A stretch of DNA of 23,676 nt from CALMNV01 sp035688975 (GCF_035688975.1 NZ_DASSMH010000035.1:1-23676); one strand, 5' to 3'; counted from the stretch's first letter, positions 7,389-15,703 are shown. Notes: generated from the letters alone by a model not told the origin. A program made the numbers and translations.

Positions 7389-7936
7389 GCCGACGGGACG
7401 AGATTCTCGATGTGGCCGCCGCACTGCTGGAGGAGGAGGGCCCCGACGCGCTGACCATGCGGGAGCTCGCCGGCCGCATGGGGATCCGCGCGCCGTCGTT
7501 GTACAAGCACGTGCGGGACAAGGACGAGATCGTCGCCGGACTGCAGGAGCGGGCGCTGACCCACCTGGCCCGACATCTTGCCGCCGCCGACCCCGGGCTC
7601 GGCGGGCTCGCTGATGCGTACAGGTCATGGGCCATGGCGCATCCCAAGCTCTATGAGGTGGCAACCCGGCGCCCCCTGGCGCGCGAGCGCATCGCGCCGG
7701 GTGTCGAGTCCGCGGCGGCGGCGCCCATCGTCGCCGCCGCAGGCGGCGACGAGCATCTCGCACGAGCCCTGTGGGCTCTCGCGCATGGGCTCGTCGACCT
7801 GGAGCTCTCCGACCGGTTTCCTCCCGGTGCCGATCTCGACGCCACGTGGCGGACGGCCCTGCGGGCTTTCAGCGGCGGTATGCCGCCGGGCGCGGTGGCG
7901 CCCCATGTGGGGCCCCATGGTGAGGGGACGCGGTGA
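7385..7936 (+). CDS. TetR family regulator with WHG-type C-terminal domain
   Basis: A 183-residue repressor. The helix-turn-helix is at about residues 23-44 (LTMRELAGRMGIRAPSLYKH) followed by DKDEIVAGLQ. The C-terminal half (AYRSWAMAHPKLYEVATRR, then LWALAHGLVDLELSDRFPPG) matches the WHG effector domain. I use ATG 7385, where the family sequence begins; a GTG at 7376 is an alternative. It is the last gene of the SRPBCC operon and probably represses its own promoter at the 6776-6816 palindrome. The inducer is unknown. Confidence 0.9.
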   Translation: MSRRDEILDVAAALLEEEGPDALTMRELAGRMGIRAPSLYKHVRDKDEIVAGLQERALTHLARHLAAADPGLGGLADAYRSWAMAHPKLYEVATRRPLARERIAPGVESAAAAPIVAAAGGDEHLARALWALAHGLVDLELSDRFPPGADLDATWRTALRAFSGGMPPGAVAPHVGPHGEGTR

Positions 7937-7941
7937 CCGGC

Positions 7942-8076
7942 TCAGCGCTTCTTACGCGGCGGGATGATCTCGTGCTGGGACTTCGCCTCGTCCTTGGCGT
8001 GCTTCTCGGCACGCTTCTCCTTGATGGACTTCCCGCCCTTCTGCGACATGTGGGACCGCGGTGACTTGTCGGCCAT
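7942..8076 (-). CDS. Small basic conserved actinobacterial protein
   Basis: A 44-residue protein starting at ATG 8076 (GAGGGAG upstream). It begins MADKSPRSHMSQKGGKSIKEK, continues lysine-rich (RAEKHAKDEAKSQ) and ends with PRKKR. I recognise this MADKSPR...SKKxGKSIKEKRAxK pattern from small hypothetical proteins found across actinobacteria; no function is known to me. It lies convergent to the TetR gene (5 bases apart) and divergent from dgt. The high charge suggests nucleic-acid or ribosome association, which is a guess. Confidence 0.8.
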   Translation of the reverse strand: MADKSPRSHMSQKGGKSIKEKRAEKHAKDEAKSQHEIIPPRKKR

Positions 8077-8160
8077 GGCCTGCTCCCTCGCTGCGAAGCC
8101 CGCTCGGGCTTTACGACCGACACTACGCGGGGCCCGCACCGGCTGCGAGAGGTTTGTCAA

Positions 8161-8166
8161 TAGAGT
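8161..8166 (+). promoter_or_regulatory. Candidate -10 element for leaderless dgt transcript
   Basis: TAGAGT (8161-8166) fits TANNNT and ends seven bases before the GTG start at 8174, the spacing expected if transcription starts at the start codon. No purine-rich ribosome binding site precedes the GTG, in contrast to most genes here. A -35 match is not clear. Confidence 0.4.
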
Positions 8167-8173
8167 CGAGGCC

Positions 8174-9433
8174 GTGGCATACGAGAGCCGAGACCGGGAG
8201 CGCTGGGTCGCCGAGGACCCCGCCCGGAAGCGGGCCGACCGCGACGACTTCGCCCGCGACCGGGCGCGCGTCGTCCACTCCGCAGCGTTGCGGCGCCTGG
8301 CGGCCAAGACCCAGGTCCTCGCCCCTGGCCACGACGACTTCGTCCGCAACCGGCTCACCCACTCCCTGGAGGTGGCACAGATCGGCCGCGAGTTCGGCGC
8401 CGCCCTCGGCTGCAGCGCCGACCTCGTCGACACCGCCTGCCTGAGCCACGACCTGGGACACCCGCCCTTCGGGCACAACGGCGAGTCGGTCCTCGACGAG
8501 GTGGCGGCCGACGTCGGCGGCTTCGAGGGAAACGCCCAGACCCTGCGCCTGGTGACCCGCTTGGAGGCCAAGCGTGCGCATGCCGACGGCACGTCGGCCG
8601 GCCTCAACCTCACCCGCGCCAGTCTCGACGCAGCAACCAAATACCCGTGGCCGCGCGGCGGCGTGCCTTACGCCCGCGCCAAGTTCGGCGTGTATGCCGC
8701 GGACCTGCCTGTCTTCGAGTGGTTCCGCGAGTCCGCCCCGGCCCGGAGGCCATGCCTGGAAGCGCAGGTCATGGACTGGTCCGACGACGTCGCGTACTCC
8801 GTCCACGACGTCGAGGATGCCATCGCCTCCGGCTGGATCGATCCGCGGGTGATGCACTCGCGCACCGACATGGCGACGGTCCTCGACGTCGCGGCGGCGA
8901 CCTACGCGCCCGACCTCGGCGCCGACGCCCTCGCGGCCGCGCTCGAGAGGATCCTCGCCTCGGGAGTGGTGCCGGCGGCATACGACGGGTCCCGTCCCTC
9001 GCTTGCCCGGCTCAAGGACATGACGAGCCGGCTCATCGGCCACTTCGTCCGCGTCGTCGAGGAGGCGACGCGGGAGCGCCACGGTCCAGGGGACCTGGCC
9101 CGCTTCGACGCCGACCTCGTCATCCCCGACGGGGCGCGGGCCGAGTGCGCGGTGCTCAAGGCGGTCGCCAACCACTTCGTCATGACGACCGAGGCCCGCC
9201 TCCGCGTCCTGGAGAGCCAGCGCGAGGTCGTCCTCGCGCTCGTCGAGGCGTATGCCGCCCGCCCGGAGGAGCGCCTCGACGCGGACTTCGCCGCCGACCT
9301 GCGCGCGGCCCGGACCGACGCCGAGCGGCTGCGCGTCGTCGTCGACCAGGTGGCGTCCCTGACGGACGCGCGGGCCCTCGCCCTGCACCGGCGCTGGCAC
9401 GGCTGCGACGAGGGCGTCGGCCCGACGACCTAG
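8174..9433 (+). CDS. dgt: Deoxyguanosinetriphosphate triphosphohydrolase-like protein
   Basis: A 419-residue HD-domain dNTPase that hydrolyses dNTPs to nucleoside and triphosphate. The metal-binding HD signature is clear: RNRLTHSLEVAQIGRE with His63, then LSHDLGHPPFGHNGE with His92-Asp93, and MDWSDDVAYSVHDVEDA downstream supplying the late Asp. GTG at 8174 gives VAYESRDRERWVAE, the expected N-terminus; TAGAGT just upstream suggests leaderless translation. It sits 25 bases before dnaG, the conserved dgt-dnaG pairing of actinobacteria, linking dNTP homeostasis to replication. Confidence 0.95.
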   Translation: MAYESRDRERWVAEDPARKRADRDDFARDRARVVHSAALRRLAAKTQVLAPGHDDFVRNRLTHSLEVAQIGREFGAALGCSADLVDTACLSHDLGHPPFGHNGESVLDEVAADVGGFEGNAQTLRLVTRLEAKRAHADGTSAGLNLTRASLDAATKYPWPRGGVPYARAKFGVYAADLPVFEWFRESAPARRPCLEAQVMDWSDDVAYSVHDVEDAIASGWIDPRVMHSRTDMATVLDVAAATYAPDLGADALAAALERILASGVVPAAYDGSRPSLARLKDMTSRLIGHFVRVVEEATRERHGPGDLARFDADLVIPDGARAECAVLKAVANHFVMTTEARLRVLESQREVVLALVEAYAARPEERLDADFAADLRAARTDAERLRVVVDQVASLTDARALALHRRWHGCDEGVGPTT

Positions 9434-9458
9434 ACTTCCCCCCAGCGGAAGGAGGCAC

Positions 9459-11417
9459 ATGGCGGGGCTGATCAAGGCCGAGGACATCGCGGCGGTCAAG
9501 GAGCGGTCCTCCCTCGAGGACGTCGTGCGCGAGCATGTCACCCTGCGCTCGGCCGGTCCCGGCTCGCTCAAGGGCCTGTGCCCTTTCCACGACGAGAAGA
9601 CCCCCTCCTTCACCATCCGGCCCGCCGTCGGCGCCTGGCACTGCTTCGGCTGCGGCGAGGGCGGCGACCTCATCTCCTTCGTCCAGAAGGTCGAGCACCT
9701 CGGGTTCTCGGAGGCCGTCGAGCGTCTCGCCCAGAAGCTCGGCATGGAGCTGCGCTACGAGGACGGCGGATCCCGGCCCCGGGAGGAGGGCCTGGGCCGG
9801 CGCGCACGACTGCTCGAGGCGCACCGCGTCGCCCAGGAGTTCTACGCCGAGGCCCTGCTCAACCTGCCCGCGGCCCGGGCCGGACGCGACTTCCTGCGAG
9901 AGCGGGGCTTCAACGGTGCCGCGGCCCGGCAGTTCGGCGTCGGCTTCGCCCCTCGGGGCGGTGACGACCTCGTGGGCCACCTGCGCGCCAAGGGCTTCAC
10001 CGACGACGAGCTCGTCACCGGGGGGCTCGCCGGTCGGGGCTCTCGCGGCCTCTACGACCGTTTCCGTGGCCGGCTCGTGTGGCCGATCCGCGACATCACC
10101 GGCGACACGGTCGGCTTCGGCGCCCGGCGTCTCTTCGACGACGACCGGATCGAGGCGAAGTACCTCAACACCTCCGAGACGCCGATCTACAAGAAGTCGG
10201 CGGTCCTCTACGGCCTCGACCTCGCCAAGAAGCGCATCGCCGCCGACCGGCAGGCCGTCGTGGTCGAGGGCTACACCGACGTCATGGCCTGCCACCTCGC
10301 GGGCGTGGAGACCGCGGTCGCGACGTGCGGCACGGCCTTCGGGACCGATCACATCAAGGTGCTGCGCCGGATCATGCGTGACGAGCCGGGCCTGGCGCCC
10401 GCCAAGGTGGTCTTCACCTTCGACGGCGACGCGGCGGGGCAGCAGGCCGCCATGCGCGCCTTCGCCGACGACCAGAAGTGGGCCTCGCAGTCCTTCGTGG
10501 CGGTCGAGGCGTCCGGCAAGGACCCGTGCGAGCTGCGCCAGCACGAGGGCGACCTCGCCGTGCAGGCCCTCGTCGAGGACGCCTCGCCGATGTTCGAGTT
10601 CGTCGTGCGCACGACGATCGGGCGTTTCGACCTCGGAACGGCGGAAGGCCGCATCCAGGCCCTGCGCGCCGTCGCACCCGTCGTGGCCACGATCCGCGAC
10701 CGGTCGATGCGGCCGGAGTACACCCGTGAGGTGGCCGGCTGGCTCGGCCTCGAGGTCGAGCAGGTCGCCGCCGAGGTCTCGAGAGCCGGGCGGAGCTCCG
10801 GCGACGACGCCCGCTCCGGCCGCTCGGGCCGGCCGGGCCGCGCCGGCCGGCCGGCCGACCGCTCCGCCGGCGACGAGGTGCCCGAGCCCGGGCCGGGGGA
10901 GGCCGGTGACGCCCTGCCCGTCCCCGACCAGCGCGATCCCGTCGTGCTCGCCGAGCGGCAGCTGCTCCAGGTGCTCCTGCAGTTCCCCCACGTCCTTCGC
11001 CCCGGGTCCATCGACCTGCTCACGGGCGAGTCGTTCTCGGCGGCGGCGCACCGGGCGGTGTTCGACGGCATCCGCATCGCGTCGGCCGGAGGGGAGCGGG
11101 CGACCACCCAGGCCTGGACGTCCGCCGTGACCGAGGCGGCTGCGGACGCGGTTGCCGGGCTCGTGAGCGAGCTCGCGGTCGCGAGCCTGCCGATCCGGAT
11201 GGACCCGCTCACCGGTCTGCCGACGTCGCGCTATGTCGACGAGCTCTTCGTGCGCGTGCGCACCGTCGCCCTGACCCGCCGCATCGCCGACGCCATGAGC
11301 GAGCTGCGCCGGCTCGACCACGCCGAGACGCCCGACCACGAGCGCTCCCGGCGGCTCGGCACCCAGCTGCAGGACCTGCAGCGGCAGCTCGCGGCGATGA
11401 AGGCCGGGCTCTCCTGA
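9459..11417 (+). CDS. dnaG: DNA primase
   Basis: A 652-residue bacterial primase that synthesises RNA primers at the replication fork. Domains in order: CHC2 zinc finger (Cys41, His44, Cys62, Cys65; LCPFHDEKTPS ... WHCFGCGEGGD), catalytic core with the Toprim motifs VVVEGYTDVMACHLAG near residue 266 and FTFDGDAAGQQAA near 320, then a helicase-binding C-terminal region. Between core and C-terminus (about residues 445-485) is an Arg/Gly/Ser/Pro-rich linker, probably disordered. The ribosome binding site AAGGAGG is strong. The stop codon overlaps the next ATG by one base. The length is normal for actinobacteria. Confidence 0.97.
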   Translation: MAGLIKAEDIAAVKERSSLEDVVREHVTLRSAGPGSLKGLCPFHDEKTPSFTIRPAVGAWHCFGCGEGGDLISFVQKVEHLGFSEAVERLAQKLGMELRYEDGGSRPREEGLGRRARLLEAHRVAQEFYAEALLNLPAARAGRDFLRERGFNGAAARQFGVGFAPRGGDDLVGHLRAKGFTDDELVTGGLAGRGSRGLYDRFRGRLVWPIRDITGDTVGFGARRLFDDDRIEAKYLNTSETPIYKKSAVLYGLDLAKKRIAADRQAVVVEGYTDVMACHLAGVETAVATCGTAFGTDHIKVLRRIMRDEPGLAPAKVVFTFDGDAAGQQAAMRAFADDQKWASQSFVAVEASGKDPCELRQHEGDLAVQALVEDASPMFEFVVRTTIGRFDLGTAEGRIQALRAVAPVVATIRDRSMRPEYTREVAGWLGLEVEQVAAEVSRAGRSSGDDARSGRSGRPGRAGRPADRSAGDEVPEPGPGEAGDALPVPDQRDPVVLAERQLLQVLLQFPHVLRPGSIDLLTGESFSAAAHRAVFDGIRIASAGGERATTQAWTSAVTEAAADAVAGLVSELAVASLPIRMDPLTGLPTSRYVDELFVRVRTVALTRRIADAMSELRRLDHAETPDHERSRRLGTQLQDLQRQLAAMKAGLS

Positions 11418-11935
11418 TGGGTCTCTTCGGCCGCGCCCGGGGGCCCACCGCCGCCGACCTCGTCCGGGGGCAGGTGCCGCTGGCGGCGGGGGAGCGCCTC
11501 CTCGCCATGGCCACCGACGAGACGAGCGGCGGGCACGTCGTTGCGACGACCCACCACCTCGCCCTCGTCGACGCCGCCGGCATACTCGCATGGCGCCATC
11601 CGTGGCACGAGGTGGAGTCGGCCACGTGGCAGCGGGACAGCTTCCTGCTCACCGTCCTCTGGGTCGGCCACCGCCGGCCCGCGCAGTGGCTCGTCCGCGA
11701 GCCGTCCCGGCTCCAGGAGACCCTGCGCGAGCGGGTGCAGGCCAGCGTCGTGCTCGCCGACGAGTTCCTGACGCAGAGCCGCCGGCGCGTGCGCGTGGTC
11801 ATCCGCCAGGACCTCGCCACCGGCGCCCTGCTCGAGCAGACGATCCCCGGCCGCGGGGCCGACTTGTCCGACCCCGACGTGGCCCGGGAGGCCGCCGACC
11901 GGCTCGCCCGGCTGCGCTCGGAGGTGGGGCTCTGA
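11417..11935 (+). CDS. Conserved-looking actinobacterial protein of unknown function
   Basis: A 172-residue soluble protein starting MGLFGRARGPTAADLVRG, translationally coupled to dnaG (TGATG). I do not recognise a named domain. The N-terminal part reads as beta strands (ERLLAMATDE ... VVATTHHLALVD ... AWRHPWHEVESATW), reminiscent of PH-like or short-term response folds, followed by a helix (REPSRLQETLRERVQASVVL) and a C-terminal Arg-rich region. No signal peptide or membrane segment. The dnaG linkage suggests co-expression, not necessarily a replication role. It uses a rare ATA isoleucine codon within a GTATGCCG motif (11579-11585). Confidence 0.82.
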   Translation: MGLFGRARGPTAADLVRGQVPLAAGERLLAMATDETSGGHVVATTHHLALVDAAGILAWRHPWHEVESATWQRDSFLLTVLWVGHRRPAQWLVREPSRLQETLRERVQASVVLADEFLTQSRRRVRVVIRQDLATGALLEQTIPGRGADLSDPDVAREAADRLARLRSEVGL

Positions 11936-12004
11936 GCCCCTCCCGGGCGGCCTTTGCGCAATTTAGTGGCGGCGGGTTCCTTTGCTATGGTTGCCCGGCA
12001 GCAG

Positions 12005-12077
12005 TCCCCTGTAGCTCAACTGGCAGAGCAGCCGGCTGTTAACCGGCAGGTTGTTGGTTCGAGTCCAACCGGGGGAG
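12005..12077 (+). tRNA. tRNA-Asn (anticodon GTT)
   Basis: A complete 73-base cloverleaf without CCA: acceptor arms TCCCCTG/CGGGGGA with one T-G pair, D arm GCTC/GAGC, anticodon stem GCCGG/CCGGC with loop CTGTTAA (anticodon GTT, asparagine), variable loop AGGTT, T arm GTTGG/CCAAC with loop TTCGAGT, discriminator G. TATGGT at 11986-11991 may be its -10 element. It stands alone between the dnaG operon and the glutamate transporter operon. Confidence 0.97.
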
Positions 12078-12088
12078 CGCGACGACAG

Positions 12089-12120
12089 AGGGGCGGTTCC
12101 CGGCCGGGAGCCGCCCCTTT
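12089..12120 (+). terminator. Rho-independent terminator after tRNA-Asn
   Basis: Arms 12089-12103 and 12104-12118 are complementary over 15 bases with one G-T pair, the central GG/CC bases forming the loop; the GC-rich stem ends in TTT. It starts 12 bases after the tRNA. Confidence 0.8.
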
Positions 12121-12153
12121 CGTGCGTGTCCGCGTGGTGCTGCCCCCCGGCTG

Positions 12154-12240
12154 TGCACCCCGACGACCATTGGTGCCCGGCAGCGTCCCCTTTGTGCGGG
12201 AATGGGCCGACCGCGCCGCAGCAATGGTCGTCCGGGTGCA
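12154..12240. repeat. Spaced inverted repeat downstream of the glutamate operon
   Basis: A 19-base arm (12154-12172) reappears inverted at 12222-12240 with one mismatch; similarity continues outward (CCCCGGC on the left against GCCGGGG on the right), giving roughly 27-base arms around a 49-base centre. It lies between the tRNA terminator and the last gene of the minus-strand operon (ends 12282). It could be a bidirectional terminator, or a small palindromic element. No gene is visible in 12121-12281. Confidence 0.6.
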
Positions 12241-12281
12241 CGCGCCGGGGCGGGCGAAGGAGCTGCCGTATGCCGCCGGGC

Positions 12282-13202
12282 TCAGTGGCCCCGCAGCGTC
12301 TCCTCGTCCCGGTGGTGACGGGCCTCCTCAGCGGCGTCGTCGACCGGGGCCACCGCACCCGGCGCGACCGCGGCCTCGTGGATCGTGGGGCGGCCCCGGC
12401 GGCGCAGCCGTCCCTCGACGCGCCCGGCGAGCACGGTGAGGGCGTAGTTGATGAGGATGAAGATGACGGCGATGAAGAGGATCGCCGGCACGGGGTTGCC
12501 CCAGTTGGAGCCGATCTGCTGGTAGGTGTTGAGCAGCTCGGGATAGGTGATGATCTGGCCGAGCGCGGTGTCCTTGAGCACGACGACGAGCTGGCCGACG
12601 AGCGCCGGCAGCATGGCCGTGATGGCCTGCGGCAGCTGGATCAGGCGCAGCGTCTGGCCCGCCGTCAGGCCGATGGACAGGCCGGCCTCCGCCTGGCCCC
12701 TCGGCAGGCCCCCGACCCCCGAGCGGAGCAGCTCCGCCACCACCGCGCCGTTGTAGAGCGTGAGTCCCGTGACGACGGCGGCCAGGGGGTTGATCTCGCT
12801 CTGGAAGACGTTGTTGAACGTGTAGAGCCCGAAGGCGGCGGTCATCATGACGAGGACCGGCACGGACCGGAAGAACTCGACGACGACGGTGCTGACGGCT
12901 CGGATGGCCGCGTTGTGCGACAGCCGTCCCGTGCCGAAGACGAGGCCGAAGATCGCGGCGAGCACGATGGAGATGGCGGCGGCCTTGAGCGTGTTGACCA
13001 GTCCCGGGACAAGGTAGTCGACCCACATGGAGCTCGTCGCGAAGGGGCTCCACTTCTCGGCGGCGAGGTTGCCGCGCTCGCCGAGCTTGTAGAGCGCGAA
13101 GGCGACGAAGGCGAGGACGAGCGCGGCTCCCGCCACCGCCGTGACCCGGTGCCGGGCGCGGGCGCGCGGCCCTGGTGCGTCGAAGAGGACGGAGGCGCTC
13201 AT
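12282..13202 (-). CDS. gluD: Glutamate ABC transporter permease (GluD-type)
   Basis: A 306-residue inner membrane protein of the His/Glu/Gln/Arg/opine permease family. After a short cytoplasmic N-terminus come a first hydrophobic helix (VTAVAGAALVLAFVAFALY) and the transport core, with the EAA loop GQAEAGLSIGLTAGQTLRLI and several membrane helices up to AILFIAVIFILINYALTVLAG; the last 45 residues are polar. The ATG overlaps the stop of the other permease (ATGA), so the two are made together and should form the heterodimeric channel. Closest characterised system by order and sequence style: GluABCD of Corynebacterium. Confidence 0.92.
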   Translation of the reverse strand: MSASVLFDAPGPRARARHRVTAVAGAALVLAFVAFALYKLGERGNLAAEKWSPFATSSMWVDYLVPGLVNTLKAAAISIVLAAIFGLVFGTGRLSHNAAIRAVSTVVVEFFRSVPVLVMMTAAFGLYTFNNVFQSEINPLAAVVTGLTLYNGAVVAELLRSGVGGLPRGQAEAGLSIGLTAGQTLRLIQLPQAITAMLPALVGQLVVVLKDTALGQIITYPELLNTYQQIGSNWGNPVPAILFIAVIFILINYALTVLAGRVEGRLRRRGRPTIHEAAVAPGAVAPVDDAAEEARHHRDEETLRGH

Positions 13203-13864
13203 CGCCGGACCGCCAGCCGGGTGGACAGGTGCGTCGTCAGCAGGCCGACGGGCAGCGTGAGCACGACGAAGCCGATGGCGACGATGCCGAAGATGGGGAT
13301 GAGCAGGTCGGGCCGGAACTCCTGCATCTCCTTCATCAGGCCGCTCACCTCGGCGACCCCGATGGCGGTCGCGACCGTCGTGTTCTTCGTCAGCGCGATC
13401 AGGGTGTTGCCGAGCGGCGTGATGGCGCCGCGGAACGCCTGGGGCAGGAGCACCTCGGTCAGGCTCTGCCCGAAGGTCAGCCCGATGGACCGGGCGGCCT
13501 CCGCCTGGCCGACCGGCACGGTGTTGACGCCACTGCGCAGCGCCTCGCAGACGAACGCGGCGTGGTAGACCGACAGGCCGATGATCGCCCAGATGATGTT
13601 GTTGCGGGCGATGTCGTCGCTGAAGTTGAACCCGAGGTTGACGGCCATGACGATGTTGGACGCGATGATGATGAGCGTCAGCGGCGTGTTGCGGACGGTG
13701 TTGACGTAGAAGGCGCCGACCTTCTGGAAGAGGCCCACCGGGGAGACCCGGAGGATGGCGACGAAGGTGCCGAGGACGAGCGACCCGACGGCCGCGGTCA
13801 CCGTCAGGAGGATTGTCATCCCGAAGGCGGCGAGGATGTTGTACTGGGCGAAGAGCTCACCCAT
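13199..13864 (-). CDS. gluC: Glutamate ABC transporter permease (GluC-type)
   Basis: A 221-residue permease; the start MGELFAQYNILAAFGMTILL at ATG 13864 has GAGGAGGGA upstream, so the open frame extending to 13921 is not used. It has about five hydrophobic helices and the EAA motif GQAEAARSIGLTFGQSLTEV that docks with the ATPase. NTVRNTPLTL is the conserved segment of amino-acid permeases. It partners with the downstream gluD. Confidence 0.93.
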   Translation of the reverse strand: MGELFAQYNILAAFGMTILLTVTAAVGSLVLGTFVAILRVSPVGLFQKVGAFYVNTVRNTPLTLIIIASNIVMAVNLGFNFSDDIARNNIIWAIIGLSVYHAAFVCEALRSGVNTVPVGQAEAARSIGLTFGQSLTEVLLPQAFRGAITPLGNTLIALTKNTTVATAIGVAEVSGLMKEMQEFRPDLLIPIFGIVAIGFVVLTLPVGLLTTHLSTRLAVRR

Positions 13865-13927
13865 GGGTCCCTCCTCTGGTGGGCTTGGGCGGGCGAGAGG
13901 ACAGTTCGCGGCGACGACCACACCCGT

Positions 13928-13970
13928 CGGCCGGTATGCCGTCCACCCTGCGTGGACGGCATACCGGCCG
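13928..13970 (-). promoter_or_regulatory. Intercistronic hairpin between gluB and gluC
   Basis: Two 19-base arms (13928-13946 and 13952-13970) are perfectly complementary around a CCTGC loop. The stem begins eight bases after the gluB stop; there is no U-run, so it is more likely to protect the 3' end of a gluB mRNA, or cause partial termination, than to end the operon. Binding-protein genes often carry such structures so that more binding protein than permease is made. Each arm contains one copy of the GTATGCCG octamer. Confidence 0.8.
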
Positions 13971-13978
13971 GTTCGGGA

Positions 13979-14806
13979 TCAGGAGCACGCCTCCGGCTTG
14001 GGCGGGTTGCCCTCACCCGGGGTGAATCCCGCTGGGCCGAGGTACTTGTCGACCGACTTCTTCCACTCGCCGGAGTCGATGAACTTGTTCAGGGCCGTCG
14101 TGATCTTCGTGCAGAGCGCGGTGTCGCCCTTCTTGAGGCCCACGCCGTACTTCTCCGTCGAGAAGGTCTTGCCGACGACCTTGAGCTTGCCCTTGTTCTG
14201 CTCCTGCGCGGCATACCCGGCGAGGATCGTGTTGTCCGTCGTCAGCGCGTCGACGCTGCCGGCCTTGAGGGCGTCCACGCACAGCGTGTAGGTGTTGTAC
14301 TCCTGCAGGTTGACGCCCGGGTACTTCTTCTGCAGGTTCGCGGCCGACGTCGAGCCCTTGACCGAGCACAGCTTCTTGCCGGTGAGGCTGTCGGGCCCGC
14401 TGATCGACGAGTCGTCGGCGCGGACGAGCAGGTCCTGGCCGGCGATGAAGTACGGCCCTGCGAAGGACACCTTCTGCTTGCGCGCGTCGGTGATGGAGTA
14501 GGTGCCGACGACGTACTGCACCTGGCCCGACGAGATGAGCGTCTCGCGCTGGGAGGAGACGGCCTCGACGAACTGGGGCGTCGAGCCGAGCTCCTTGGCG
14601 ATGAAGTTGGCGACGTCGACGTCGAAGCCGGAGTACGTCGAGCCCGTCTTGAGCCCGAGCCCCGGCTGGTCGAACTTGATGCCGACCTTGATGCTGCCGC
14701 CCGAGCCTCCGGAGCCCGAGCCGCCGCTCGTGCCGCTGCCGCAGGCGGCGAGACCGACGGCGGTGACGGCCGAGACCGCGGCGACGGTGATCCGACTGAC
14801 CTTCAT
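13979..14806 (-). CDS. gluB: Glutamate-binding lipoprotein of ABC transporter
   Basis: A 275-residue extracytoplasmic solute-binding protein (SBP family 3). It starts MKVSRITVAAVSAVTAVGLA and has the lipobox LAAC with Cys22 for lipid attachment, then a Ser/Gly linker and the binding domain (IKVGIKFDQPGLG, GFDVDVANFIAKELG, LVRADDSSISGPDSLTGKK). GAGGAAACACC precedes the ATG at 14806. It captures glutamate (or aspartate/glutamine, not distinguishable here) at the membrane outer face and delivers it to GluCD. It is the second gene of the operon. Confidence 0.94.
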   Translation of the reverse strand: MKVSRITVAAVSAVTAVGLAACGSGTSGGSGSGGSGGSIKVGIKFDQPGLGLKTGSTYSGFDVDVANFIAKELGSTPQFVEAVSSQRETLISSGQVQYVVGTYSITDARKQKVSFAGPYFIAGQDLLVRADDSSISGPDSLTGKKLCSVKGSTSAANLQKKYPGVNLQEYNTYTLCVDALKAGSVDALTTDNTILAGYAAQEQNKGKLKVVGKTFSTEKYGVGLKKGDTALCTKITTALNKFIDSGEWKKSVDKYLGPAGFTPGEGNPPKPEACS

Positions 14807-14899
14807 GGTGTTTCCTCCTGTGCTGCCGAGTGTCGGCATCGGGGTGGGGCGCGGACCCCTTGTGAGTTGCCACGCCACGGTGGTGCGTGCGCACGCTGC

Positions 14900-15703
14900 C
14901 TAGTGCGTGAGGATCTTGCTGAGGAAGTCCTTGGCTCGCGGCGACTTCGCGTTGGTGAAGAACTCCTCGGGCGTGTCGGACTCGACGATCTCGCCGTCGG
15001 CCATGAAGACGACCCGGTCGGCCGCCCGGCGGGCGAAGCCCATCTCGTGGGTGACGACGATCATCGTCATCCCCTCACCGGCCAGCTCCGTCATGACGTC
15101 GAGGACCTCGTTGATCATCTCGGGGTCGAGCGCCGACGTGGGCTCGTCGAAGAGCATGACCTTGGGCTCCATGGCGAGCGACCGGGCGATGGCCACACGC
15201 TGCTGCTGGCCACCGGAGAGCTGCGCCGGGTACTTGTCCTTCTGCTTCAGGACGCCGACGCGCTCGAGCAGCTCGGTGGCGTGCTTCTCGGCGGCCTCGC
15301 GGGACTTACCGCGCGCCTTGATCGGCCCCAGGGTGACGTTGTCGAGGATCGTCTTGTGGGCGAAGAGGTTGAAGGACTGGAAGACCATGCCGACGTCGGC
15401 GCGCAGCCGCGCGAGCTCCTTGCCCTCCTCGGGCAGCGGCTGGCCGTCGATGAGGATCCGGCCCGACTCGAAGGTCTCCAGGCGGTTGATGGTGCGGCAC
15501 AGGGTCGACTTGCCGGATCCTGACGGCCCGAGGACGACGACGACGTCCCCCTTGCCGACGGTGAGGTGGACGTCCTTGAGCACGTGCAGGTCGCCGTAGT
15601 GCTTGTTGACGCCCTCGACGACGACGATGGGCTCCCGTGTGCGGGCGGCGCCCTTCGCCCCGCGCGCCCGGTCCTCGGCGGTGGCCGGCTTCACTTCGTC
15701 CAT
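14900..15703 (-). CDS. gluA: Glutamate ABC transporter ATP-binding protein
   Basis: A 267-residue polar amino-acid ATPase. Walker A GPSGSGKST at residues 59-67, signature LSGGQQQR at 162-169, Walker B VMLFDEPTSALD at 182-193, switch region VTHEMGFARRAADRVVFM. The N-terminal 22 residues (MDEVKPATAEDRARGAKGAA) are an extra polar extension. It is the first gene of the gluABCD operon. TAGGTT ends six bases before the ATG and there is no ribosome binding site, so the operon may be leaderless. It drives uptake of glutamate. Confidence 0.94.
   Translation of the reverse strand: MDEVKPATAEDRARGAKGAARTREPIVVVEGVNKHYGDLHVLKDVHLTVGKGDVVVVLGPSGSGKSTLCRTINRLETFESGRILIDGQPLPEEGKELARLRADVGMVFQSFNLFAHKTILDNVTLGPIKARGKSREAAEKHATELLERVGVLKQKDKYPAQLSGGQQQRVAIARSLAMEPKVMLFDEPTSALDPEMINEVLDVMTELAGEGMTMIVVTHEMGFARRAADRVVFMADGEIVESDTPEEFFTNAKSPRAKDFLSKILTH

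Noticed and set aside
10790..10880. GC-rich direct repeats (ccgg/gccgg) in dnaG as a structural or mobile element
   Set aside because: They are explained by the Arg/Gly/Ser-rich linker of the primase and keep the reading frame.
9180..11591. An 803-codon open frame on the minus strand
   Set aside because: Antisense shadow of dgt and dnaG, which have clear domains and start signals.
13175..15523. A 782-codon open frame on the plus strand
   Set aside because: Shadow of the gluABC genes, whose motifs, lipobox and ribosome binding sites are unambiguous.
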